This document shows positions 1 through 5,088 of a stretch of DNA of 5,224 nucleotides, piece after piece. Position 1 is the stretch's first letter. Every line of letters begins with the position of its first letter. Location of the stretch: contig JAOUGR010000160.1 in assembly GCA_029857655.1 (NCBI GenBank), positions 1 through 5,224 on the forward strand, given 5' to 3'. Origin of the DNA: Gammaproteobacteria bacterium. GTDB lineage: Bacteria > Pseudomonadota > Gammaproteobacteria > Steroidobacterales > Steroidobacteraceae. Made by a program: the position numbers and the translations under genes. Under the pieces are notes generated by a model, which was not told where the DNA came from, did not search any database, and saw nothing but the letters and a program-made list of their open reading frames with translations.

Positions 1-273
1 TACCATCGGCAGCAGATCGGCGCGCTGGTTCGGCATGCTGCGCCCTGCACGCCGGGTCTGCACGACGGCATTCACGTCGTGATTCGCAACGGACAACGCG
101 CCGCGCGGACGATGGTACTTGAACGAGCGCCCGAGCGTGCGCACGCCCGACGCCATCAGCGCACTGGTGAGGGTATCGCCATGGTAGCCGCGATGAGTGC
201 GGCCCTCGAAAGAGAATGAGACCGGCCGCGAGCGGTCGATCCATTCGCCCGGCCGGGGTGCGAGGCGTTTCAT
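1..273 (-). CDS. soxA: Sarcosine oxidase alpha subunit, N-terminal part (partial, runs off left edge)
   Basis: Only the first 91 residues are in the window; the family is usually close to 1000 residues. The reading begins MKRLAPRPGEWIDRS and continues with a region (about residues 17-60) containing FEGRTHRGYHGDTLTSALM and then LGRSFKYHRPRG. This is the pattern of the N-terminal ferredoxin-fold (Fer2_4-like) domain of SoxA and of HcnA-type dehydrogenase subunits. In the family, the alpha subunit carries the NAD and tetrahydrofolate sites of heterotetrameric sarcosine oxidase, a cytoplasmic enzyme that demethylates sarcosine to glycine. The ATG overlaps the soxD stop as ATGA, and a strong GGAGG (280-284, minus strand) lies 6 nt upstream, which fixes the start. 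The assignment rests on this short segment plus the upstream soxB and soxD; the substrate could differ from sarcosine. Confidence 0.88.
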   Translation of the reverse strand, partial: MKRLAPRPGEWIDRSRPVSFSFEGRTHRGYHGDTLTSALMASGVRTLGRSFKYHRPRGALSVANHDVNAVVQTRRAGRSMPNQRADLLPMV

Positions 274-539
274 GCGCCGCCTCCGACAGATTTCACATGA
301 AGAAAGGTGCGCAGCACGATGTCGGATACGGTGTCCCGTTCGGCCACAAACCACACGCCGCTTGATGTATGGCACCACCATTCACACTTGATGCCCGGCA
401 CGCTGTTGCGATTGAAAACATAGTCGGTCCATTCGGCATCCGTTGCGCTCGCTGGATCCGGCATCTCGCGCAGCTCTCCCCCATAGGCGAATTCGCTCAT
501 GGGGCGCGGGCCATTTATCGGGCAGGTAAGTATCTTCAT
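270..539 (-). CDS. soxD: Sarcosine oxidase delta subunit, variant with degenerate zinc site
   Basis: This is an 89-residue protein, the normal size for SoxD, the small structural subunit of heterotetrameric sarcosine oxidase. Recognisable blocks are CPINGPRP (6-13), SEFAYGGE (15-22), the acidic DAEWTDYVF (34-42), EWWCHTSSGVWF (53-64) and AERDTVSD (66-73). In characterised SoxD the subunit binds one zinc through two cysteines in an N-terminal CPxC motif and a His/Cys pair further on. Here Cys6 is kept, but the second cysteine position is Asn9, and the later cysteine position, just before GVWF, is a serine. The zinc site therefore looks incomplete. The ATG lies 2 nt after the soxB stop (TAG-CC-ATG) with no clear Shine-Dalgarno, so translational coupling is likely. 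The stop overlaps the soxA start by 4 nt. Confidence 0.9.
   Translation of the reverse strand: MKILTCPINGPRPMSEFAYGGELREMPDPASATDAEWTDYVFNRNSVPGIKCEWWCHTSSGVWFVAERDTVSDIVLRTFLHVKSVGGGA
280..284 (-). promoter_or_regulatory. Ribosome binding site of soxA
   Basis: GGAGG on the minus strand, 6 nt before the soxA ATG (271-273). It lies inside the last codons of soxD and is the only strong Shine-Dalgarno in this operon. It supports the ATGA-overlap start of soxA. Confidence 0.75.
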
Positions 540-541
540 GG

Positions 542-1798
542 CTAGTGACCGACCGAGGCGGCGCCCTTTTCGCCGGTCAGTGCATAGCGCGCAAAGCGAT
601 CGAAGGCAAATCCGCGGATGAGCACATGGTTCTCGTCCCTGGCAACCGTGTGACTCATCGTCTTGCCGCACACCGGGGTGGCCTTGAAGCCCCAGGTGCC
701 CCAGCCGGAATCCAGGTAGAAGCCGCTGACCGGGGTCTTGCCCATGATCGGCGAGAAATCTGGTGTCATGTCGGCCATGCCGGCCCACTGCCGTACGATC
801 CTGACGTCAGACAAGAATGGAAAGAGCTCGAGCATGTGTGCGCTCAGTGATTCCGCGAAATCGAGTGTCGAACGCGTCGAGTGCAGCTCGTAGGGATCGA
901 GCGAGGCGCCCATCACGAGCTCGCCCCGCGCCGACTGGCTGATATAGACGTGCAGCGAGCCCGAAACAATGATCGGATCGAGCCAGGGCTTGAGCGGCTC
1001 CGAAACCATCGCCTGCAGTGGGTGGACGTAGATCGGCGAGCGCAGGCCCACCATCGCGAGCACGCCAGGCGTGGATCCGGCAACCGCACACAGCAGCTTG
1101 CGGGTTGCGATACGACCGCGGTTCGTGCGCACGCCGACGACCGCCGGACCCGAACCACGGTCCTCGAGCTCGATACCCAGCACCTGCGTGTTCTGGTGAA
1201 TCTCGACACCGCGCCGGTCGGCGCCGCGGCCATAACCCCAGGCCACCGTGTCGTGGCGCGCGATAGCCCCAGGGGCGTGGTACAGCGCACCCAGCACAGG
1301 CGGTGAGTGACCGCCGCAGTTGAGGTCCATCATTGGAACCGCCTCGGCGACGGCCTTGGCATCGATTGCCTCGCTCTGGACGCCGAAGTGCTTGTTCACC
1401 TCGGCGCGCCACCGCATGGTGCGCATCGCCGAGTCGGTATGGGCCAGCGTGAAATGCCCGCGCGTCGAGTAGAAGAGATTGAGGTCGAAATCCTGCGACA
1501 GATCCTGCCAGAGGCGCACGCTCTCGTCGTAGAACTTGACGCCCTCAGGCGTCAGGTAATTCGAACGGATGATGGTCGTGTTGCGCCCGGTGTTGCCGCC
1601 GCCGATATACCCCTGATCGAGCACGGCCACATTGCTGATGCCGTGGTCGCGGGCGAGATAGTAGGCGGCAGCCAGGCCGTGTCCGCCAGCTCCGATGATG
1701 ACGACATCGTAGGAGTTCTTCAGCCGCTCGTGCCGCGTGAACATGCGCGGCTCGGGGTGACGCGAGGACAGTGCAAATCTGACGAGACGCCACGGCAT
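542..1798 (-). CDS. soxB: Sarcosine oxidase beta subunit (FAD/FMN flavoprotein)
   Basis: This is a 418-residue protein, close to the usual length of about 405-420 for SoxB, the catalytic subunit that oxidises the N-methyl amine. A Rossmann FAD-binding motif, DVVIIGAGGHGLAAAYYLA, is at 31-49. GGGNTGRNTTIIRSNYL follows at 66-82, a SoxB signature. ARHDTVAWG (180-188) places His182 at the position that carries covalent FMN in characterised SoxB. The C-terminal DAO-fold block GWGTWGFKATP is at 365-375, and the end (RFARYALTGEKGAASVGH) fits family C-termini. The reading frame stays open well upstream, but that extension is antisense to the regulator gene and not SoxB-like. MPWRLVRFAL... matches the usual N-terminal leader of the family. 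There is no clear Shine-Dalgarno. It is the first gene of soxBDA, divergent from an XRE-cupin regulator. Sarcosine is the inferred substrate; another N-methyl amino acid is possible. Confidence 0.93.
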   Translation of the reverse strand: MPWRLVRFALSSRHPEPRMFTRHERLKNSYDVVIIGAGGHGLAAAYYLARDHGISNVAVLDQGYIGGGNTGRNTTIIRSNYLTPEGVKFYDESVRLWQDLSQDFDLNLFYSTRGHFTLAHTDSAMRTMRWRAEVNKHFGVQSEAIDAKAVAEAVPMMDLNCGGHSPPVLGALYHAPGAIARHDTVAWGYGRGADRRGVEIHQNTQVLGIELEDRGSGPAVVGVRTNRGRIATRKLLCAVAGSTPGVLAMVGLRSPIYVHPLQAMVSEPLKPWLDPIIVSGSLHVYISQSARGELVMGASLDPYELHSTRSTLDFAESLSAHMLELFPFLSDVRIVRQWAGMADMTPDFSPIMGKTPVSGFYLDSGWGTWGFKATPVCGKTMSHTVARDENHVLIRGFAFDRFARYALTGEKGAASVGH

Positions 1799-1837
1799 CG
1801 CGGTTTCAACATTTGGGAAAGAATGGCAAGCAATGCC

Positions 1838-1866
1838 TGTGTAGCACCAAGTTGCATGACATGCAA
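1838..1866 (-). promoter_or_regulatory. Candidate sigma-70-type promoter for soxBDA
   Basis: On the minus strand TTGCAT (complement of 1861-1866) is followed after exactly 17 nt by TACACA (complement of 1838-1843), preceded by TG as in an extended -10. Both boxes match the consensus only partly. The -35 box sits inside the palindromic operator, so a bound repressor would block it. The start of transcription would fall about 30 nt before the soxB ATG. This is a weak prediction from spacing and position. Confidence 0.35.
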
Positions 1867-1885
1867 CAATAGTAATTGTCATGCA
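1851..1885. promoter_or_regulatory. Compound operator between soxB and the XRE-cupin regulator
   Basis: Positions 1851-1867 form a perfect palindrome, GTTGCATG-A-CATGCAAC (8-bp arms, 1-nt centre). In addition TGCATGACA (1853-1861) recurs as its exact reverse complement TGTCATGCA at 1877-1885, with 15 nt between, so the same half-site is used in two overlapping dyads. A smaller dyad, ACAAT-AGTA-ATTGT (1866-1879), lies between them. The region is AT-rich compared with the flanking genes and sits between two divergent genes, where an autoregulating repressor normally binds. That the adjacent XRE-cupin protein is the binder is inference. Confidence 0.65.
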
Positions 1886-1925
1886 TAAGGCAGGGCAGCA
1901 CCCAAGACGTAAGTCCGCGAAATCC

Positions 1926-2543
1926 ATGGCCTCTGCAACGGTTGGGGCGACCCGCCCGTTCGGATCTGCGGGGGAACTCGGCCGGGTGGCCCGGCGCGTT
2001 CGCGACGGCCAGGGCCTGACGCTCGCCGATGTCGCCACGCGTGCGGGCATCAGCGCCGCCATGCTGAGCCGGTTGGAAACGGGGCGCACCAGCCCGAGCC
2101 TCGAAACGATCGTTTCGCTGGCCGGCGCGCTTGGTATACGGCCATCCCACCTGCTCCAGGAGATTGGCATCGAAGATGAGGATGCGCAGCTGGTGCCTGC
2201 GGGCCTCGGTCTTGAGGTGGTGCGGCGCGGAACCAAGCGCGGCCACACGTATCACCTCCTTGCGGCACAGCGCGGGCCGCACAAAGTCTTCGAGCCGTTC
2301 CTCGTGACGCTCACCGACAAGAGCGAGATGTTCCCGGGCTTCGAACACCCGGGAACCGAGTTTATCCACGTCCTGAGCGGTGAGATCGTGTACCGGCTCG
2401 GGCAGCGCAGCTACCACCTGCGCCCCGGTGACTCCCTGACTTTCCGGGGGCGCGTGGCGCATGGTCCCGAGAAGCTGGTGAAGGTGCCTATCCGCATGCT
2501 TTCGATCATCATTTACGGAGAGACACCCGAAGGAATTACGTAA
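1926..2543 (+). CDS. XRE-family transcriptional regulator with C-terminal cupin domain
   Basis: This is a 205-residue DNA-binding regulator. The N-terminal helix-turn-helix (about residues 16-80) reads GELGRVARRVRDGQGLTLAD, then VATRAGISAAMLSRLETGRT, then SPSLETIVSLAGALGIRPSHL, a full XRE/HTH_3 domain. The C-terminal cupin_2 domain (about 115-195) contains HPGTEFIHVLSGEIVYRLG and YHLRPGDSLTFRGRVAHGP, with the usual paired cupin motifs. XRE-cupin proteins typically sense a small metabolite and control an adjacent catabolic operon, as PuuR does for putrescine; here the divergent soxBDA is the obvious target. Start choice: an in-frame ATG at 1881 would add 15 residues, but it lies inside the inverted-repeat operator, so the ATG at 1926 is preferred. 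Neither has a clear Shine-Dalgarno. The ligand is unknown. Confidence 0.88.
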   Translation: MASATVGATRPFGSAGELGRVARRVRDGQGLTLADVATRAGISAAMLSRLETGRTSPSLETIVSLAGALGIRPSHLLQEIGIEDEDAQLVPAGLGLEVVRRGTKRGHTYHLLAAQRGPHKVFEPFLVTLTDKSEMFPGFEHPGTEFIHVLSGEIVYRLGQRSYHLRPGDSLTFRGRVAHGPEKLVKVPIRMLSIIIYGETPEGIT

Positions 2544-2575
2544 TCCGGAAAGAGCGCAAGCGCACTGACTCATCG

Positions 2576-2581
2576 TATAAT
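2576..2581 (+). promoter_or_regulatory. Candidate -10 box for the universal stress gene
   Basis: An exact TATAAT about 126 nt before the ATG. No TTGACA-like -35 is present at normal spacing (the hexamer 17 nt upstream is AGCGCA), so the promoter would need an activator or a sigma factor that relies on the -10. It implies a 5' untranslated leader of roughly 115-120 nt. Confidence 0.4.
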
Positions 2582-2582
2582 C

Positions 2583-2606
2583 CGTTTTCGAGAGAGACCG
2601 AAAACG
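2583..2606. repeat. Inverted repeat (hairpin) just after the TATAAT box
   Basis: CGTTTTCG (2583-2590) and CGAAAACG (2599-2606) are perfect 8-bp arms around the 8-nt purine-rich loop AGAGAGAC. The repeat starts 2 nt after the TATAAT box, so it could be an operator over the transcription start, a hairpin at the 5' end of the usp mRNA, or a terminator-like stem for the regulator gene. The missing U-tract argues against the last. Confidence 0.5.
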
Positions 2607-2653
2607 CCGGTACCATCGGAAGACTCTCCGAAATCGGCTAGGCCTCTAGAATC

Positions 2654-2684
2654 CGGCCGCCCGACATACCAATCGACGCGGCCG
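2654..2684. repeat. GC-rich inverted repeat in the usp leader
   Basis: CGGCCGC (2654-2660) and GCGGCCG (2678-2684) are perfect 7-bp arms with a 17-nt loop. The stem ends 11 nt before the ribosome binding site of the universal stress gene, so in RNA it would sit just upstream of the translation start region without covering it. Confidence 0.4.
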
Positions 2685-2695
2685 CGTAGAGACAC

Positions 2696-2700
2696 GGAGA
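2696..2700 (+). promoter_or_regulatory. Ribosome binding site of the universal stress gene
   Basis: GGAGA, 6 nt before the ATG at 2707, a good Shine-Dalgarno that fixes the start. Confidence 0.7.
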
Positions 2701-2706
2701 ATCATC

Positions 2707-3135
2707 ATGATCAAGAAAATTCTGTGTGCGGTCGACGATACCGAGTACTCCAAAGCAGCAATCGCCGTGACGGCGGAATTGGCAAAGGCTACGGATGCGA
2801 AAGTCACTTTCCTTGCTGTAAACCAGCTGCTTGGCGGCTATGGCCACGGCGGGGTTTCTACCTATATTTGGGATAGCGCCACCATGAAGCGCGTGCTCAG
2901 CGACGCGACGGTGGCGGCCAAGAAAGCAGGCGTGAAGGAATCCAATACCGTAGACGTGAAGAGTCGCGACATTGGACGGGCCATCGTTGTCTTTGCCGAG
3001 GAAAACGACATTGATCACGTCGTGGTCGGAACGGGCGGGAAAAGCGCTATTTCGCGGCTCATGCTTGGCTCCATCTCAAGCGATGTGCTCGCCCGCGCAC
3101 ATTGCCCGGTGACGGTGGCGCGACTTCACAAGTAG
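2707..3135 (+). CDS. Universal stress protein, UspA family (ATP-binding type)
   Basis: This is a 142-residue single-domain Usp protein, the usual length for the family. The N-terminal strand is MIKKILCAVDDTEYSKAAI, with the conserved Asp of the nucleotide pocket near residues 10-11. Near the C-terminus, VVVGTGG (105-111), nine residues, GS (121-122) and then CPVTVAR (133-139) spell the G-x2-G-x9-G-S motif of ATP-binding Usp proteins such as MJ0577. The Gly-rich insert GGYGHGGVSTYIW (43-55) resembles a small-Usp subgroup common in proteobacteria. Such cytoplasmic proteins help cells survive starvation, redox or other stress, usually by nucleotide-dependent switching; the specific role here is unknown. 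It runs in the same direction as the XRE-cupin gene but 163 nt away, with its own candidate promoter, and converges on the aminotransferase gene. Confidence 0.92.
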   Translation: MIKKILCAVDDTEYSKAAIAVTAELAKATDAKVTFLAVNQLLGGYGHGGVSTYIWDSATMKRVLSDATVAAKKAGVKESNTVDVKSRDIGRAIVVFAEENDIDHVVVGTGGKSAISRLMLGSISSDVLARAHCPVTVARLHK

Positions 3136-3201
3136 TCTGCACCGCTCCGCGGCGCGGACCGCTCAACAAGTCCGGGCGGGAGACGGAAGTTTGTTCCGCA
3201 T
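3136..3201. terminator. Convergent intergenic region with weak hairpins
   Basis: 66 nt between the stops of usp (plus) and the aminotransferase (minus). Two short perfect stems are visible: TCCGC-GGC-GCGGA (3146-3158) and CGGAA-GTTTG-TTCCG (3184-3198). The second is followed by CATTTA on the plus strand. Either could help end transcription in both directions, but the stems are short and there is no long U-tract, so the call is weak. Confidence 0.3.
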
Positions 3202-4350
3202 TTAGACATTCCCTAGTCGTTCTGCAGCCTGCTCGAGCGTTGCGTCTTCCTTGGCGAAACAGAACCGGACCAGCCGACCCTGCAGCGGCTCTGCGCAGAA
3301 TGGCGACAGCGGGATCGCTGCGACGCCGTGTTCGCGAATCAATCGCATGCAGAACTCGACATCCGGCTCGTCGGACACTGCCCCGTAGTCCGCAAGCTGG
3401 AAATAGGTGCCGGCGACCGGCCGCAATGCGAGGCGTGAGCCCCTGAGCAGCGTTGCAAATCGGTCCCGGCGCGATTGATAGAACGGCGCCAACCCGTCAA
3501 GAAATTCAGGCTCCTCGCGCATGAAATCCGCAATCGCGTGCTGCATCGGCGTCGAAACGGAGAACGTCAGGAACTGGTGCACTTTGCGAAACTCCGCGCT
3601 TAGCGCCGGCGTCGCCACGCAATAACCGACCTTCCAGCCGGTGGCGTTGTACGTCTTGCCAAATGAGAACACGGCGAAGCACCGGCCTCGCAGGCGCTCG
3701 TTCGACAGCACGCTCGAATGACGCTTGCCGTCATAGACGAGGCCCTCGTGGACCTCGTCTGACAGCACCAACGCCCCGGTGGGCTCGAGCAGCTCCGCGA
3801 CGCGTTTCCAGTCGTCTACGGTCAGCACCGCGCCGGTTGGATTGTGGGGCGTATTGACGATCAGGAGGCGCGTGCGCGGACCGATCGCTGCCCCAAGTCG
3901 TTCGTAGTCGATGCTGAATTCCGGCATCCGTAGCGGCACGCGCCTGAGGCGCGCGCCCGCCAGTTCGGCAGCCGGACCATAGGAATCGTAGGCCGGGTCG
4001 AGCATCACGACCTCATCGCCGGGATGCACGACCGCGTGAATTGCGGCAAACAAGGCCTCGGTGCCGCCCGTCGTGATCGTGATTTCGCTCGCTGCGTCGA
4101 TCGAAATGCCGTGCCGGCGCAGCAGCATCCCGGCGATTGCCTCGCAAAGAGCGGGCAAGCCCGTCATCGGCGCGTACTGATTGTGACCAGCGGCGAGATG
4201 GGCGCCGACCAGTTCGCACAAGCGCACCGGTGGCTGGAAATCCGGGAATCCCTGGCCCAGGTTGATCGCGCCCGTTTCGGCCGCCAGCCGTGACATGATC
4301 GTGAAGATCGTCGTGCCAACGCCGGGCAGCTTGGTGTCAGGCCGCTGCAT
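3202..4350 (-). CDS. PLP-dependent aminotransferase, methionine/kynurenine aminotransferase-like (YbdL type)
   Basis: This is a 382-residue class I/II aminotransferase, near the 386 residues of E. coli YbdL. GAINLGQGFPDFQPP (27-41) is the hallmark of the YbdL/kynurenine aminotransferase group. Further landmarks are ITTGGTEAL (92-100) for phosphate binding, LDPAYDSYGPA (117-127), NTPHNPTGAVL (166-176) with the PLP-contacting Asn170, LSDEVHEGL (196-204) with Asp198, FSFGKTYNATGWKVGYC (228-244) with the Schiff-base Lys232, and RLVRFCFAK (359-367) with the substrate-carboxylate Arg362. All catalytic residues are present, so it should be active in the cytoplasm. Preferred amino donors in the family are methionine, glutamine, aromatic residues or kynurenine; which applies here cannot be told. 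The frame is open to an ATG at 4461, but family proteins begin just before KLPGVGTTIF, so the ATG at 4350 is chosen. No Shine-Dalgarno is evident. Confidence 0.92.
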   Translation of the reverse strand: MQRPDTKLPGVGTTIFTIMSRLAAETGAINLGQGFPDFQPPVRLCELVGAHLAAGHNQYAPMTGLPALCEAIAGMLLRRHGISIDAASEITITTGGTEALFAAIHAVVHPGDEVVMLDPAYDSYGPAAELAGARLRRVPLRMPEFSIDYERLGAAIGPRTRLLIVNTPHNPTGAVLTVDDWKRVAELLEPTGALVLSDEVHEGLVYDGKRHSSVLSNERLRGRCFAVFSFGKTYNATGWKVGYCVATPALSAEFRKVHQFLTFSVSTPMQHAIADFMREEPEFLDGLAPFYQSRRDRFATLLRGSRLALRPVAGTYFQLADYGAVSDEPDVEFCMRLIREHGVAAIPLSPFCAEPLQGRLVRFCFAKEDATLEQAAERLGNV

Positions 4351-4498
4351 CGAGGTAGGGTAACACTGTAGTCCGAGGGGGCGCCGAACGCCCCATTGCC
4401 ACGCCCATGGGAGGGAGTGAGACTCGTTCCACGTCTGGAAAGTCATCGGGCTGCGCCGCATGCGGCGTTGGGCGCGGCGTGTAGATCAGGAGCGGTTC
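4351..4498. promoter_or_regulatory. Divergent intergenic region with three inverted repeats
   Basis: 148 nt between the aminotransferase start and the small plus-strand ORF. It contains a hairpin GGGGCG-CCGAA-CGCCCC (4378-4394), a dyad TTCCA-CGTC-TGGAA (4427-4440) and a perfect 14-bp palindrome CGCCGCATGCGGCG (4454-4467). A smaller GAGT-GAG-ACTC repeat is at 4415-4425. The first would form a stable stem in the aminotransferase leader, 28 nt upstream of its ATG. I find no convincing -35/-10 pair on either strand. Confidence 0.4.
4488..4492 (+). promoter_or_regulatory. Ribosome binding site of the small membrane-protein ORF
   Basis: AGGAG, 6 nt before a GTG at 4499. Ideal sequence and spacing, and better than that of most larger genes in this window. 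It is the main reason to believe the 28-codon ORF is translated. Confidence 0.6.
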
Positions 4499-4585
4499 GT
4501 GCTAACGAAAATCGTCATTGGCAGCTGGCTGGTCGCGCTTGCGGCGATCCTGTGGCTGCTGTGGCGCTCGAAGAAAGTCTTCTAG
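4499..4585 (+). CDS. Predicted small single-helix membrane protein (28 aa)
   Basis: This ORF starts with GTG (4499-4501) and ends with TAG (4583-4585), giving 28 residues. It begins MLTKIVIGSWLVALAAI and continues with a Leu/Trp-rich run, then ends RSKKVF. Residues 5-22 are a continuous hydrophobic stretch, long enough for one membrane helix and containing three tryptophans. The basic RSKK tail suggests the C-terminus stays in the cytoplasm (positive-inside rule). An AGGAG lies 6 nt upstream. It is divergent from the aminotransferase, and its stop shares the bases CTAG with the stop of the convergent PrcB-domain gene. I do not recognise a family. Single-helix proteins of this size often bind and modulate larger membrane complexes, but no partner is indicated here. 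Chance origin is possible, though the ribosome binding site, hydrophobic profile and basic tail together argue against it. Confidence 0.55.
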   Translation: MLTKIVIGSWLVALAAILWLLWRSKKVF

Positions 4586-5088
4586 TCACAAGCCCGGGCA
4601 ACGGACTCAAGACGGAATTCGATCGGCCCAGGCGTGACCGGCAGCCTCGCGATATCGACCGCGCTCGTGAAGGCGTTAGCGACGATGCAACCGGATCCGG
4701 GCGTCTCCGCGTGCACGACGATAATGGTTGCCGTACCTTCGCGCCAGGCACGGTCGATGCGGATCGAATACCCCCCGGTGCGACGCTGGCCGGCTGCCGC
4801 GACGATCATCGTCTCGCGCTCGAAATCGACCTCGGGCAGTGGCGGCACCGGGCGCATGCGGCTGTGGACGCGTTGCCAGAGGGCAGCCCAGTCATCGGAG
4901 TTGCGGACCACGAATTGCCCCGCTTCGTCGATGCCACTCGAAAGCGTGTATGCCGCCGCGTCTGGCCTCAATCTCGTTACCGTCACAAGATCGTCACAGG
5001 GAGCGGCCTGGGCGAGCACGCTCATCAGCATGGCGGCAATCAATGCATTGCCTGAATGGATCGCGGTGCTAGCCCTCAAGTGCCACAT
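4582..5088 (-). CDS. Exported PrcB-domain (protease complex subunit-like) protein
   Basis: This is a 168-residue protein. The N-terminus has a hydrophobic segment (about 15-26, NALIAAMLMSVL) followed by AQAAP, a good signal peptidase I site near residue 29; a lipobox is not formed. The mature part has the PrcB C-terminal-domain pattern (PF14343-like): QFVVRNSDDWAALWQRV (58-74), PPLPEVDFERETMIVAAAG (82-100), RTGGYSIRID (103-112) and ETPGSGCIVANAFT (128-141). PrcB was named as a subunit of a spirochaete surface protease complex, and most domain relatives are uncharacterised small exported proteins. A periplasmic location and a protein-binding role are inference. Cys31, Cys134 and Cys167 could allow a disulfide. 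The ATG at 5086-5088 lies inside the end of the upstream response-regulator gene (20-nt overlap), without a clear Shine-Dalgarno, so coupling is likely. An internal ATG at residue 20 would destroy the signal peptide. Confidence 0.8.
   Translation of the reverse strand: MWHLRASTAIHSGNALIAAMLMSVLAQAAPCDDLVTVTRLRPDAAAYTLSSGIDEAGQFVVRNSDDWAALWQRVHSRMRPVPPLPEVDFERETMIVAAAGQRRTGGYSIRIDRAWREGTATIIVVHAETPGSGCIVANAFTSAVDIARLPVTPGPIEFRLESVARACD

Larger units (their letters stand above)
2544..2706. other. Intergenic region upstream of the universal stress gene
   Basis: 163 nt with no coding sequence that I can support. It holds a TATAAT box, two inverted repeats and the ribosome binding site of the next gene, each listed separately. 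There is no T-rich tract after either hairpin, so a classical intrinsic terminator for the regulator gene is not evident. Confidence 0.6.

Noticed and set aside
881..1888. Plus-strand ORFs at 881-1306 and 1307-1888 opposite soxB
   Set aside because: They are complementary-frame shadows of soxB in high-GC DNA, rich in Arg/His, with no recognisable motif.
1799..2248. Upstream extension of soxB by 150 codons on the minus strand
   Set aside because: The extension is antisense to the XRE-cupin gene, crosses the operator and has no similarity to SoxB N-termini; the ATG at 1798 gives a normal family length.
1806..2573. 255-codon minus-strand ORF opposite the regulator
   Set aside because: It is the antisense shadow of a clear XRE-cupin gene, and its translation shows no domain-like pattern.
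3102..3446. 114-codon plus-strand ORF after the universal stress gene
   Set aside because: It overlaps the end of usp and lies antisense to the aminotransferase C-terminus; it is Arg-rich shadow sequence.
4351..4461. N-terminal extension of the aminotransferase to the ATG at 4461
   Set aside because: The extra 37 residues lack family similarity and cover a stem-loop region; YbdL-type proteins start close to MQRPDTKLPGVGTT.
4396..5055. 219-codon plus-strand ORF
   Set aside because: It runs antisense through the PrcB-domain gene and in a different frame from the small ORF; the composition looks random and there is no good ribosome binding site.
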